A DNA stretch of 64,000 nt from Ipomoea triloba (taxonomy: Eukaryota > Streptophyta > Magnoliopsida > Solanales > Convolvulaceae): positions 8,661,554 to 8,725,553 of the forward strand of contig NC_044920.1 of assembly GCF_003576645.1 (NCBI RefSeq), given 5' to 3'. A model generated the notes under the pieces. The model saw only the letters and a list, made by a program, of their open reading frames with translations, had not been told where the DNA came from and did not search any database. Of this stretch, positions 1 through 12,373 are shown piece by piece; within the stretch, counting starts at the first letter, position 1, and each line of letters begins with the position of its first letter. The position numbers and the translations under genes are program-made.

Positions 1-1927
1 GAAGAGGTTATGTTGTATATACTTGCTACCTATGAGTAATATGTATAGATGATACGTACATGTGCATAAAGTGTGTTTTGTGTTACTAGTATTGTATATG
101 ATGAAGTGGTGAGATGTGCAAATGATTTTGGGAACTATGCTTGAAAAGCCTTTGGGCAAATAAAAATGTTTATGAAACTTACGTCGAAGAATGTATGCTA
201 TTTTGGTAAATAGGTTGTCAAAAACCTTATTTTTTTTGAGGAAAATGTCACTATTAGTAAGTGGGTACCTTACTTGAAAGATGAGAAAATGGTATTTGGA
301 AAGCCTGCGGGCACTGGAAGTATTTTGAAAATCCATTTTAAACAAAATCACCATCTTGGGCTAACGAGGTAGCCAATTTCAAGTATTGGACTCAAATGTG
401 AAATATGCCCAAAAGGAATGATTTAAGGAAGAAAAACTAAAGAAAGGAAAATGTTTTCCAAAACCTTAGTTTCTAACTAAGTTGAGGAGGACCTTGATTA
501 GCCTACGGGATGAAGCGGGCTTAATTGCTATTTCCCAGTGGTTGTTTACATCGTATGATCAGTTCATACTAAAAGGGGCGAAGTCTATTCGCCGAGTACT
601 GTATAACTCATAGGATGAGGTATTCCTATAGGGGTGTGCACACTTAAGGTATAGTTACTCCAAAAGTCCGGATAGGTGTCGTTTTAACGGACCTGGCTAG
701 GCCAGCTAGGAATCATTCTAACGAACCTTACGTCCAGGGGATCAGTGTTAGACCGGGGGACGACCACTGAACCCGAGTTCGATGATCCAAGTGGTCAAAG
801 AGGGAGTTAAGAGAATACTCCAAAGGCCTCACGCTTGCTAATATGAAACTAAGGAAGATTTAAAAGTAAGAAATAGTTATTCTGTATCGCCACTAAGAAG
901 AAATGATTGTATCCAAAATGAAAGGTTGATATTGGTTCACTAATCTCTTTTTGTACAAGTCTTCGTTGTTAACTTATTTACAGGTGAAATCTCAACAATT
1001 GGGTAAAGTTACAAAACTCTTACATACTTGTTTTGAAAAACCTTTGTTGAATTTTGAGTGACCATTGGATTTTCTTACTTAGCCGTCGTGCTAACTACAC
1101 TTCAATGTGTCTTTATTTAACAGATGTTGTCTAGCGTGGGCTCATGTAGCCCGATGAGCTCTGGGAGCTCATCCGAGTTTATGTTCCCAATAATGGAGTA
1201 CGATAATTACGAACAGTTCATCTTAGGCGATGACCCCTACGCTCCCGGTTACACTCCTGCTCCTCCCTCTCCGACATATACTCCTCCTCCAGTCTATCCT
1301 ACTGCACCCGCTTACACTCCTGTTCCCAGTGGACCGCCGAGTTTTCTTGATAGAGCCCAAGCTAGGCATGGATTCTACCCTATGGAAGTGTTAGAGGGGA
1401 GTAATCCCCTAGAGTTTGTTGTTTTTTTATCCCTACCCGTGGGACCCCAGTCCTCCGGAGTTTTGGGACGAGTGGACCATGGTAGTTCTCTCGTGCCACT
1501 ACCTAGATCACCTCACTTGGTTCGCAGGTGAGTGGCACTTAGTATGGGGGACGTACGCAGGACCGGTGTACCGTCCTCTAGGGTAGATGACGTGTTTTGG
1601 GGGAAAGTCTAGAACAACTCTTTTTGTGTGAATATCTTTTGTAGCCACAGTAGTGTTAGTTTGGCTGGTAAGGTTGTAACCGACATGAACTTCTATGTTT
1701 TTGGACCCCAGAGGTCAATCCCTGTATATATTCGTAACTAACCTAGCTACCTTTTGTTTCTTTCTGCTGCAATATATATATAATTATGTCGGGTAGAAAA
1801 TGTGTGAATCAGATTCCTTCTTTAGCCTGTGCATCTAGAGCGGACTCTTTCTTGACCTGACAGGGTTCAATCTAGGTGTGGCGGTAACTACTCCGGATGT
1901 ACGGTATAGCCGGGCCGGGGTGTTACA
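1..1927 (+). mobile_element. 3' part of a chromovirus (Ty3/gypsy) LTR, truncated by window edge
   Basis: The segment ends CGGGGTGTTACA (1916-1927). Its last 70 bp match the end of the LTR at 53099-56580 (opposite strand), including GTGTGGCGGTAACTACTCC. It also shares the coding-exon block at 1124-1527 with that LTR. Whether it is a solo LTR or the 3' LTR of a full element cannot be told, because its start lies left of base 1. The 5 bases after it are ATGAT, the expected target-site duplication. An AT-rich TATA-like stretch lies at about 1770-1783. The region 1-1100 is not obviously alignable to the other copy, so the two LTRs are different subfamilies. Confidence 0.8.
1124..1531 (+). CDS. LTR-embedded conserved ORF (exon-like), function unknown
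   Basis: Open frame of 135 codons inside the LTR. The ATG directly follows a splice-acceptor-like TTTATTTAACAG, and a donor-like CAG/GTGAGT occurs at 1525-1533. The protein starts with a Ser-rich SSVGSCSP block, then an acidic/aromatic stretch (EYDNYEQF, DDPYAPGY), then Pro/Thr/Tyr-rich repeats. The minus-strand LTR at 53495-53906 encodes the same order of motifs (SSVGSCSP, SEFVFP, DYDDYVQY, DDPFAPGY) although the DNA has diverged. After about codon 105 the frame shifts: a neighbouring frame then encodes YPYPWDPSPPEFWDEW, matching YPYPWDPSPPDYHEEW in the other LTR. No known domain is recognised. It may be a coding leader exon of the element. Confidence 0.45.
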   Translation: MLSSVGSCSPMSSGSSSEFMFPIMEYDNYEQFILGDDPYAPGYTPAPPSPTYTPPPVYPTAPAYTPVPSGPPSFLDRAQARHGFYPMEVLEGSNPLEFVVFLSLPVGPQSSGVLGRVDHGSSLVPLPRSPHLVRR

Positions 1928-2475
1928 ATGATTTTCGTTGTCTACTTTACGACAGAAAATTCCGTTGCCGTTTTCCGTTAAAATTTCGTCACAAACTACT
2001 GCCCCGTGCGCGCTCCCGTGCGAACTACCGCCCAAGAAGGAAATGAGAACGCTTCACAGTCGTCCACGTGTGCAGATCAACGAATCAGATGCAATTTTAA
2101 AAAAACGACGCGGTGACATGTTCGTAAATAACTCGAACTTTGGTGCAAGTATTTGTGATATAAGTGCAACTAGTTTCACTTACAAGTGCACCTATTTTCG
2201 CAGCTATTTTCACTTACAAGTGCAAGTAATTTACCTTGTTAATATTCATGCACATGAGTGCAACCTAGGTGCACCTAATTATAACATTAGGTACACCTAA
2301 TTATAACATTAGGTGCACTTAGTATTTATGCTCAGTGTACGATTTAGTTGCATATGTAATATATTTTACTTGTACGTGTGCACCTATTTTCACTTACAAG
2401 TGCAAGTAATTTACCTTGAGGTGCACCTGGTTATAACATTAAGTGCACCTAATTATAACGTTAGGTGCAACTACA
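1928..2475. repeat. Repeats with GTGCACCTAATTATAACA core, direct and palindromic
   Basis: From about 2160 to 2475 the motif ACTTACAAGTGCAAGTAATT recurs about 190 bp apart (around 2210 and 2393). The unit CACCTAATTATAACATTAGG is itself near-palindromic and occurs four times with small changes. 1928-2160 is unique-looking sequence with a short open frame and no recognised product. Confidence 0.6.
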
Positions 2476-2491
2476 TCTTGGACACGTGGCG

Positions 2492-2492
<1 letters not shown>

Positions 2493-2535
<43 letters not shown>
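2493..2535. repeat. (TA)n microsatellite
   Basis: An uninterrupted run of TA dinucleotides, about 21 units. A second run lies 60 bp downstream. Confidence 0.97.
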
Positions 2536-2537
<2 letters not shown>

Positions 2538-2590
2538 AATCCTGTGAGACCACCCTTTGTAAATGAGATCATAATATCCCATCTATCTGA

Positions 2591-2595
<5 letters not shown>

Positions 2596-2660
<65 letters not shown>
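2596..2660. repeat. (TA)n microsatellite
   Basis: An uninterrupted run of about 32 TA dinucleotides. The Ile-Tyr-rich open frame that crosses both runs is an artefact of the repeat. Confidence 0.97.
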
Positions 2661-2661
<1 letters not shown>

Positions 2662-2749
2662 CAGAGTTCAGATGCGGCCTCCTCCTTAAGTACGGCCATG
2701 TGGCTATTTTGCAAACATTAGATTACAGTAAATCAACGCTCAATATATA

Positions 2750-3340
2750 TGTGTTAAAATACACACTATTCTACGTACTAAAATGCACCAGAGGACAGAT
2801 TAAACACACCATTTCACATTATAACCAAATGCACATATTCACTTAAAATGCATCAACATCCGTAATAAAATGCACCATTCTATGTATTAAAATGCACCAC
2901 AACGTGTCTCATGTCAGATTATAAACATGTATTATTACACATTAGAAAACATGTGCTAACATATGCACTATTCTACATATTAAAATGTACCACACCATGT
3001 GTTAAAATGCACAATTCCACTTATTGAAAATCCTCATCCCAGATTATAAACATGAACTATTACACTTATTAGAAAACATGTGTTAAAATACACACCATTC
3101 TACGTATTAAAATGCACTAGATGACTGATTAAAACACATTATTCCACAACACAGTTACACACCATTCTACTATGAAAATGCACCAGAGGAGGGATTAAAA
3201 CACACAATTCCACAACATAGTTAAATTTACCAACATACGTAATAAAACGCACCACAACATGTATTAAAACGCACCACACCATGTACTAAAGCGCACCACA
3301 ACGGAATATAGATACTAAAATTACCATAACATACACCCTC
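2750..3340. repeat. Imperfect tandem array around TATTAAAATGCACCA
   Basis: The phrase (TT)AAAATGCACCA, often preceded by CATTCTACGTA, recurs more than ten times at irregular 25-60 bp spacing, with loose variants (AAAACGCACCAC). It has the look of a decayed minisatellite or of subterminal repeats of a DNA transposon. No gene is seen here. 3340-3930 is AT-rich, with two poly-T tracts and nothing else recognisable. Confidence 0.6.
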
Positions 3341-3933
3341 CACTTAACATACGCGAATTGCAATTTCTTAAATACTAAGATAATACTGTCACCATTAGAT
3401 TACTCGAATCTGACGACAAAAATGCATCCACATGACCACATGGGAGCTCCAGGCCACAAATGAACCAAATAATATAGATATATAATGCATGGCCAATGAC
3501 TTTTTTTTTTTCATTTTTGTCCGTTATTTTTTTCTTCCATTGTTCAAAAGTAGAGGACTAAAATGGTAATGAGTTATTTTGTAATTACTAAACAATTTGA
3601 TTCCATTGTTCAAGTATTCAACGGTTGATCATTTATGTATGGTAAGAAATTTAAATAGAGCTATATATATGTATAGTTAAATTATTTATAAATTAATATG
3701 TTGACTAATTTGATTAATTAATTTTTTTTTGTAGCCATTGGAAGAAACCACCTACTATATGAACAAAGTAGATGAAGTTCGAGAGTTGTGGCAAAAATTT
3801 TTCTAGAAGAGTGCGTGTAACTTTATTTCGTTTAAACATTATCTCTATTGTTATTAATTGATATAAGTATATTGTGGTGATATATTGTGTTTATTATTAA
3901 TTGTGAAGTATATTGTGATGATGTTTGTATTGA

Positions 3934-4020
3934 TTTGAAAATAGTTATTTGTGTTGGATATGAAAATAGTTATTTGTGTTGGTTAATTTGAAAATAGTCA
4001 TTTGTGTTGGTTTGAAAATA
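3934..4020. repeat. Short tandem repeat, about 28-bp unit
   Basis: Three to four copies of TTGAAAATAGTTATTTGTG with a GTTGG spacer, ending just before the solo LTR at 4031. Confidence 0.75.
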
Positions 4021-4030
4021 TTATTGTGAA

Positions 4031-7000
4031 TGTAACACCCCCAAATTCTAAATCTAGAAATAAAGGAATAGTGGAGAAAATATAGATATAATATAGATTT
4101 CTAAAGGATTTCAATTGCGGAAGCGAACTCAAAAACCAAACTAAGGGGTGTCATGCCACGCTTGGGTCACAACTAAGCCCAAACGCACAGGCTACAAAAG
4201 TTTCTATTTACAACTTCCAGTACAATATTCCTTTATTCAAATCACAACTAACTACAAGACAATTCAAGTCCAATCTACACAAACTATGACATGAACATTT
4301 CTCGGGGCTTACAAGTTCTATGCCACGCTCTCAACTAGCCACAAGTCCAGATCCTGAAAACATTCAAGGTTTGGAAAACAAGAGATAAAAAGGATTAGCA
4401 CAAAAATGCTAAGTAAGCTCTACCCCACCCCGTAAAATAAATACATATATATAAATATATATATATATACTTTTGAAATTAGATATACTTTTTAAATAGG
4501 TTTTGAAACCATTCAGTAGAAGAATTTGACTCACAACAAAGGTACATAGTATAGATATTTTCCCAAAGCAGTTTCCTCACACACACTACTCAACGATAAT
4601 ACTAGGTTTAATACAAGGTAATATAGTCCCCAAAACAATAAGGTTTACTCTTATAAAACGGTATAACTAGTTTGTAGATTATTCACTCATTTTCAAAATA
4701 AATATAAGTACGGAGGATTCATAATATAGCATTTCTCAATACTTCTCAATATCGTTTAAAAGCATAGCTCTCCAAATGATCACTTTCCAAATATGTTTGA
4801 ATGTATATAAATATAAGGAGGAATTCACAACCATATAGTCATTTCAAAATATAGCTTTTCTCCATATCCTTCTCAACATGTATTTATAGTCATAGATAAC
4901 TCAAGTCTCATTCTCAAATATCAAAATAGCATAATATTGCTCAAGTGGAGGTATCCAACAATTCTTAGCTTATAGTTAAATCACCAAGTAAAATATAAGT
5001 ATGGAGGTACTCAAATCATCAATAGGAGGATAGGAACGGAGCTTACCTCCACTACCGAACCTTCACACCCATACAATATAAATGGAAACAGGAACTAGAA
5101 ACCTAAGTGCGCACACCCCGGGGATTCCAAGCCCCAAAGGTAGTTACTAGCCCTAGTAACCCAGGATTTTTGCTACCAGGTTACCCACCCAATCAATAAC
5201 CAATAGGACCGCAGCCCTAGGTTCTCATATCAACAGCAAATAGGACCGCAGCCCTAAGTGCTCACAATAATCTAGACCGCAGCCCAAGATTCTCGTAACC
5301 TCCAATAATAAAAATATAGATAACCTCCATATAGATTATAACGTAAGTATATTCTCCAAAATAGGTACATTATGATATAATTCCTCCAAGATAGTAATAT
5401 ATTCTTTCGAAATAGTTTTTATAGATATTTTCCATTGCCCGTAAGCTATTCAAGTACACTTCCCAAAACAAGATAGAGTATATATATAATATATTCATTT
5501 CCAAAATAGGGTTTACATTAAACATAGGATATATCTTCCAATCATAATATAGTTTATATCACTCACAATAAATATAGTTTATACCTTCCAAAAGTCATAT
5601 AGCTTCATACTCAAATAATTTACCATAATGTCCTCACTATATAACCATACACATATTCATACTTTGCAAAACATAAGGTGACACCGAAATATACTCATTT
5701 GCTATTTATCACACTTTTAAACTCAAACACATTTCCAAAATAGTTTAAGGACACAATTTAGATAAATAGCACATTTGATAGGGAAAGGTAGTTTTGACGG
5801 ACATAGAAACTTACCTTGAGCTAAGCTCCAAAAGCAAGCATCCAATCTAAAGTTCACTCTTAAGCTAGCCACTTCAACGGGGAACCTGTGAATCCATCCA
5901 ATCTTTATTCAATACCAATACTATTATTATTAATAATAGTATTAATCCATGATCAATCTATCCTTAACCAATTCATAGCATCGTTAAGCAATGTTCACCA
6001 TCCCAAACATAACCATTATCAATAGTCCATAGTCATGACTAATATCCATAATTCATTATTAGTCCAACATCATTAGCTAATCACTCTTTAATCATTATTA
6101 AATAAGAAACATCACTTAGTCACTATTTAACCATTACTCACAATCATTAAACTTAACCATTGTCATTAACATCATCATCACTCAAATATCATAACCCATC
6201 AACCATCATCAAACATTATCATCATTATACCATCACCATCATACTCATCATCATACCATCACCATCATACCACTAATTAATCCATTATTATCAACTAATC
6301 ACCATTAGAACCATTATTAGCCATAAACACATCTATAATCATTTTAAATCACCAAAGCATCATTACTAAATCAGCATCATCATTCTTATTAGTAAATATT
6401 TAATGCCCTTAATCATCATACTATCCTCCTTAATCAACATTATCCCTTAATTAATATCATCAGTTCATAATTAGTCCCTAATCTCCCATTATTAGGCAAT
6501 AATATCTTCATTATACCCATCATCAATCTATAAGAGCATGCATAATCACTTAATGACCATCATGAAGCATTTAATCATCATCCATAAGTTTCATTATTTT
6601 CAATACACTTAGGTTTTCAACTACAATTTCTCCACATAGGAATTCTCACCGAACTCTATAAAAGAGGTCATAGATTATACACTTCCCAAAAATATAGTTT
6701 TAACTCATATAATTCCCAAAATGCACGACAGCAGCAACAGAAATGCACGGCAGAAGAAACAGAGATGCACAGCAGCAGAAACAGAGATGCACGACAGTGG
6801 CGAAATAGCAGTATTTTCCAAGATTTGAACCACAAAAACATTCTAATGACCAAATAGTAATGTATATACATCCGTATATTTAAGATTTGAGCCATTAACA
6901 ACACCAAAACATAAACTTCATAGTTTAGAACACAAAAGATAGGGCAAAATTAAATTTGGGCATCCATGAAATCTTACCTTCATTGTCATCTCCCTTAAGC

Positions 7001-7367
7001 AAAAATCCATCCCTAAGCTCTTCTTTCACACCCATTCTTCCTCCTCGGATTCAAACCCTAGCCCACCCCTTCTCAAACCAAACCAAAACCCACATCAAAA
7101 CAACATCACAATCAACCTTAATAAGCTATCAAAGGAAAAGAAATGAAGTTGAAGAAGGGAAGCTTACCAAGTCTTGAGGAAGAAGAAGATGGCTAGGACT
7201 TGGGGAGGAAGATGAAGAAATCTCGAGAGTGAGAGAGACGTACGTGAGAGAGATGCGAAATGGGAAAATGGGAAGAAAATTAATAGGAACCCTTTTATAG
7301 TTAGGATTTGGGTTAGAATGTAATTATTAAATTGTTGGGTAGAAAATATGATTTAGAGATTTTGGCT

Positions 7368-7401
<34 letters not shown>

Positions 7402-7756
7402 ATTTAGGCTTGGGTGATTAAATCATTTGGGCTAAGGTTTAGTTTGGGCTCAAACTTAGGCTCCAAAACAATGATATAAGGGTCACAGGTTCATCTCAGA
7501 TAGACTTTTGGGTCAAAATTTTAGTAAATAAATTTATCCTTTAAATAGGGCTTTTAAAACCATAAATAAATATATAAATATTTTGTATCAAATCATTGCT
7601 GGTAAAGGGGTTTAAAATATTTTATTTATAAGCTCATTCGATAAAATAATTAGCTTTAGTAACACTTTATTAAAATATTTAGTAATAAGAAAATAAGTTC
7701 TTTTTGAGAATATTTATATTTAAAATAATAATGTTTGGAAAATACGGGGTGTTACA
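4031..7756 (-). mobile_element. Solo LTR, 3726 bp, Ty3/gypsy type
   Basis: It begins TGTAACACCCCC and ends CGGGGTGTTACA, and it is flanked by a perfect 5-bp target-site duplication GTGAA (4026-4030 and 7757-7761). No gag or pol reading frame lies between these ends, so it is a solo LTR left by LTR-LTR recombination. The terminal 12 bp resemble those of the chromovirus LTRs at 1927 and 53099. Minus orientation is inferred from a TATA box near 7295 followed on that strand by a pyrimidine-rich leader, and from several GGTAAG donor-like sites. 5930-6600 is low-complexity CAT/ATT-rich, 6718-6800 has a short GATGCACGACAGCAG-type tandem repeat, and 7371-7399 is poly-A. Confidence 0.88.
7284..7302 (-). 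promoter_or_regulatory. Probable TATA box of the solo LTR
   Basis: On the minus strand the sequence reads AACTATAAAAGGG about 460 bp inside the LTR. It is followed within 30-90 bp by CTCTCTCACGTACG and a CT-rich leader, as in plant Pol II 5' untranslated regions. This would put the U3/R boundary near 7265. Confidence 0.5.
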
Positions 7757-7761
7757 GTGAA

Positions 7762-8107
7762 CAGATATAGGTTTAATTTGTTGTTATTAGCTTTGTAAAT
7801 TTTGGTGTTGATTTTGTAGTTTTAGATTTGGAAAATTCTGTACAACAGGTTTTGAATAAATAAAATTGGGTAATATTATAAATTTAATTGAAAAAAAGGC
7901 TACTTTCCGTGGCACCTGCCTAGCTACGGGTCGATGCCGCGGAAAGTATTTAATTAAACAAAAATAAATGTATAAGCTTTCCGTGGCACCCTTTAGGGTG
8001 TCGCAAAAAGCCTATACTTTCAACGTCACATCACTACCATCCGCTACACCTGTGGAGGTGTAGCAGAAACACTTTTACAGGTGTAGCCGATTATTTTTTT
8101 ACTAGTG
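7762..8107. mobile_element. Right end of a CACTA-type (CMC) DNA transposon
   Basis: The plus strand ends TTTTTTACTAGTG at 8107, the inverted form of a CACTA terminus. It is preceded by short subterminal inverted pieces built from CTTTCCGTGGCACC and GCCGCGGAAAG (7910-8090). The sequence upstream of the solo LTR (about 3740-4030) may belong to the same element, because the LTR inserted into continuous DNA. The left CACTA terminus was not found. 8108-8411 holds nothing recognised. Confidence 0.5.
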
Positions 8108-9282
8108 TGCTTCAGCATTAATGCCAATAATAAGATCAAATTCATACCTATTTTTTGTTGTTTGGATAATTCAAACTCTGCGCCTTACAGCCGCGCAAAG
8201 CAAAGCTTTCTATTTTCTAGTATATCTTCATAAAATAAAATTAATTACAAAGCTATTAGAGCCTTTGACAAACTGACTTAGCTGGCTGCTAACCAACATA
8301 TGAAGTCAACATATATCTAACATTCTAATCTTCCAATTCGTGTATCAATCATAATTACATTTTTTCTTTTAAATGGTTCATAGTTTCATTGGGGGTGGTT
8401 GAAGATGTACTAATAAATAATGAGCTAATACCCAAAATTGTCCTTGACTATATTGGTTTTTCTCAATTTTGTCCTAAACGACTTTGATCTCATAAAGTAG
8501 TCCCAGACTTTTATGTTATTCCTCAAAATTGTCCTCCGTTTGTTAATCCGTCAAAAGGGTGTTAAGTTTGGGGACAATTCAGTAATTTTACATTTAGGTC
8601 TTCTTCTCCACTTTACTCCACAGGATCTCTCTCTTGTATACCAGAGTGGCAGAGTGTCTGCCTCATATTTTAAGAATGCATTGGCAGGAAAGGAAATTAA
8701 AATTCCAATTAGCTAAACAGATTGCTCTTCCAATTAATGGAGAAGGAAGTGGGATTGAGGAGATCTCTTCAGAGATGAGCTCTGTTCATCTGATGGGCAT
8801 CCTCGTCTTTTGTCGGTTGGTTGAATAATCTAGTTGCTTGATTTAGCTTTCGATGGATGCGAGGGCAGAAGCGTGCTACTGAGGAATCAGGTGATGGTAG
8901 AGGGAGTATAAGTTAGATTTGCGAGGTGGTCGTCGGACTGGAGATGGTGGTGCGATTCGCCATTTGTCTTGGTTCCTAATTTATCGCTTCATTTGTTTAA
9001 TCATTGCATGTTGAGGAGAATTTCTGAACCGATTGGTGAATTGATGGCGTTGGATAGAGACTGAGAATCGGAGAGGTTCTGGATAAAGTCGTCGGAATTT
9101 CAATCCCCAATCGGTGAGAGAATTCTTTGGGATGACGTCTTCTCGGCTTCCGATAACCACGGCGGTGATGCAAAAGGATTCCACCAAACCACCACTAGAC
9201 GACGCAATCCATCCACTGACTCGGCACGTGATGAACTTCCTTGCTTGCCTCGTCGATTGCAGCGACACTGTTTTCGAAATCA

Positions 9283-9526
9283 TAGCAGACTGGCCGTCGT
9301 CGTCCCAATCTCCCTTACCGGAGTAGTACTTCTCGAGTAGGGCCAAGAGACCGGAAGAGAAGAGTGTGAATTGACTATATTGCCCTTGTACTTAACACCT
9401 GTTTGACAGCTTAACTAACAGAGGACAATTTTGAGCGATAACACAAAAGTCTGGGACTACTTTATGAGACCAAAGCCGTTTCAGACAAAATTGAGAAAAA
9501 CCACTATAGTCAAGTACAATTTTGGA
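9283..9526. repeat. Right-end module, copy 1
   Basis: 244 bp identical to 12374-12617 except for a few substitutions and no indels. It contains the right TIR of the MULE-like unit (CCCTTGTACTTAACACCTG through CAATTTTGGA). Confidence 0.93.
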
Positions 9527-9559
9527 CAAGTTAATGAATATTCTCCCTTGATCTAGAAC

Positions 9560-9815
9560 ATGGGGGTTGGGGTTGAAAATTACTACATAATAGAGCTTGT
9601 GGGGGAGGGATCTTTTGGGGAGGTATACAAAGGGAGGCAAAAGTATACACGATATTTTTTTCCTTGCTACAGTGTTATTGTTAGTTCACACTTTAGTTGT
9701 AGATTTTTCTCAATTTGCACACTGCTGAAAATGAGTGGCTGAAAATGAGTGTTATTTTTTAGACTGTTGCAATGAAATTTATCCCTAAAACGGCAAAAGC
9801 GAGAAGGATATTCAC
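9560..9815 (+). pseudogene. TIO: 5' fragment of FUSED-like Ser/Thr kinase (TIO) gene
   Basis: The ATG at 9560 opens VENYYIIELVGEGSFGEVYK, the N-terminal glycine-rich loop (GEGSFG) of plant FUSED/TWO-IN-ONE kinase, which in plants acts at the phragmoplast in cytokinesis. The expected intron 1 donor after KYT is damaged (GA in place of GT). A second exon begins after TTTTTTAG at about 9761 with TVAMKFIP, including the catalytic Lys region. It then goes out of frame: a one-base loss moves SEKDIHNLR to another frame. Everything after that is missing. The homology starts only about 20 bp upstream of the ATG, right beside a MULE right-end module, which suggests capture by the element. This is not a functional gene. 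Confidence 0.75.
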
Positions 9816-11298
9816 AACCTAAGGATGGTTTGAAGGCATACAAGTAATGGTGTTGTTATTCATAGTTTAATGTATATACAGAATTTTTATTTTCTTCTTA
9901 CAATATTTTTTTTTGGAGATGTATTGAAAAGTATTTTTACAATATTGTTTTCATGAAAAATATTACATGTTTTTTTTTGTGCGCGATAATATTACGATTA
10001 GGCTGTCTCTTCATTGTCCAAACTGTAACCGGTTGGTTTGTAGCCTCATTTTAAATTTATTCTTATTAAGATAATAATAATAATACTCCGTAATAATAAT
10101 AATCCAAAATTCTTAATATAATTTCCTAAAATAATATCCATAATATTAATAATTAATTATTAATTATATAATAATAATAATATTCCAAAACTCTTTTATA
10201 AGAATTCCTAATTAAATTTTCTTACTAAATTCATTTATAACATTAATTACAAATATAAAATTAGGAAAAAATTAGCATAATTGATACTAGCTACTCAATT
10301 TTCTAATATAATTCCTCTAATATAATTTTTCTATTATATTTTAATTAATTGATACTTTTCCTAATATATCTTATCTAAAAAGCTTCATCCTTTTTTTTTT
10401 TTTCTAAATTCTGATCCTTGTGTTTATCCGTTTATTATGGTAATCTATATAGGTAATTACCATATAGCATTTATCATCTAAATAACCCGTGGTAATTACC
10501 AATCTTATTTAACATCTAAATTTATTGTGGTAATTAAACATAGAGAATACCTTCTTACGACGATTTTATTTATTTTTTTTACTTTAAATAATACTACGTA
10601 TCAATTATCTGTGCATTTCCTTTGACTACTTTTAAATAAAATTATGACAATTAAAGAATTAATACTTTCCGTAATATAAGTTTTATCTAATAAATTAAGG
10701 AAATTAGTAATACACATATTACGTCTAAAATTAAAGGAGATTAAAAAAATTATGATAATTATTTCAGTTCACATATTATTATGCTTGTGAATTACGTCCA
10801 TATAATTATGCAAATTATTACACATAAAATTATGCCAATTAATTCACACATTATACTTTTATTAATCTATTTTTTTATATCTGATATAAATGGAATTAAT
10901 CGTACACATATTATAAACATAATTAAATGAAATTAAACATACAAATATTACAGACATAATTAAAGAAATTAAACATACACATATTACGTCCATAATTAAA
11001 TGGACATCATAGTTAGCATAATATTAATTAAGAATAATATATACCCCTTAATTACCATATAGTAATCATAATAAAATGACTTCATTTTTATTGGATTAAT
11101 GATAAATTTTTCTGCTCATATAGGAAACTAAACATATTACGGTGAGTAATTAAAGGAAAATAAACATACACATATTACGTACATAATTCAAGAAAATTAA
11201 ACATACACATATTACGTCAATATTACCAACATGTATTTAACACTTTAATCTTACTATGAGAATTAAGAAAAATCAACTCCCTTCATTTGTTTATAGTA

Positions 11299-11299
<1 letters not shown>

Positions 11300-11351
<52 letters not shown>

Positions 11352-11352
11352 G
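11300..11352. repeat. (TTA)n microsatellite
   Basis: About 17 uninterrupted TTA units within the AT-rich Helitron-like block. Confidence 0.97.
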
Positions 11353-11853
11353 CTAATCATTAAGAAAATTTCATTATTAAATTCTCCTAAAATTATACTC
11401 ATATTTAGAAAATTTATAAATATCTAGAAATATGCTTAAATACGTACATATAGTTATTAACTATATTAATCTATAATAAATTTAAAAATTAAATTCTTTT
11501 AATTTCTAAATGCAATTCCTTAAGATAGTATGAAATACAATAATTAAGTAAATAAAATTATAAAATTAAGTAAATGTGTATTCATAAATATTTAGAAATC
11601 TATTTAAATGCATACATATACTTATGCATCATATTAATAATACAAAATTAAAATATTAATTTTTAAACTTCTAAATATAATTATCTTAATTATAAATCTG
11701 ACAATATAAATTATAATTAAGAAAATTATACTATAAAATTTTTCTAAATACATATTAATAAATATTATGTGCTCATACAAAGTATTATGCAGTCATATTA
11801 GGAAATACTTTCAATTATGATCTAAATCTATTCATATAAAATTTAAGGCAAAA

Positions 11854-11991
11854 ACTTTTGTAAGACCGTCTCACGGGTCTCAATCTGTGAGACAGGTTAA
11901 ATTTTGATTAATGAGGTCAAAGATCTTACCCATTAATCAAAGATTTGACCCGTCTCACGGATTGAGACCCCTGATACGGTCTCACACAAGT
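11854..11991. mobile_element. Small fold-back MITE
   Basis: About 138 bp, almost wholly palindromic. The left arm TAAGACCGTCTCACGGG and right arm CACGG..GGTCTCACACAAGT are inverted copies (GACCGTCTCACGG against GTGAGACCGTATCAGGG). There is no coding capacity. It is nested in the AT-rich block. Confidence 0.7.
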
Positions 11992-12373
11992 GTTACCCAA
12001 AATTTAAAATTTATCTCTTTTGATTGTTGAATATAATTCCCTTAATTATTATTCATTTTATTAGAATTACAATACATATGAAATACAATTAGGAATAATC
12101 AATTTAATTATGTAAATTTCATTTATAAGTGTATCTAAATATATACATTATTAAATACTATATTAATCATACAAAATTTTAATTTTAATTTTGTATGTCA
12201 TGTATACCCTGCCAAATATATGAAAAGTCTAACTATATTATTATATTGTCTATTTTAATATCTTTTTGTTTTTTAATTTTTTATTTAAATTCATGAGAAT
12301 ATAATTTATTCCGTGCATCGCACGGGTTAAACACTAGTGTGTGTGTGTGTATATATAATAATATTCCTTCTCG

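Larger units (their letters stand above)
10030..12337 (+). mobile_element. AT-rich block ending in a Helitron 3' terminus
   Basis: At 12311-12325 CCGTGC-ATC-GCACGG forms a perfect 6-bp hairpin. It is followed 8 bases later by CTAG (12334-12337) and a T, the Helitron 3' signature. The 5' TC end could not be fixed. No Rep/helicase coding is present, so the element is non-autonomous. A (TTA)n microsatellite sits at 11300-11352. The block is otherwise very AT-rich, with repeated short phrases such as TTAAACATACACATATTACG. Confidence 0.6.

Noticed and set aside
1835..2035. Short minus-strand frame across the LTR end
   Set aside because: Spans the LTR boundary; no homology to the conserved LTR exon.
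2313..2846. 177-codon open frame rich in Ile-Tyr
   Set aside because: It is produced by the two (TA)n microsatellites; it has no domain and no homologue-like segments.
8981..9346. 121-codon minus-strand open frame
   Set aside because: It overlaps the MULE cargo and right-end module and shows no recognisable domain; more likely chance.
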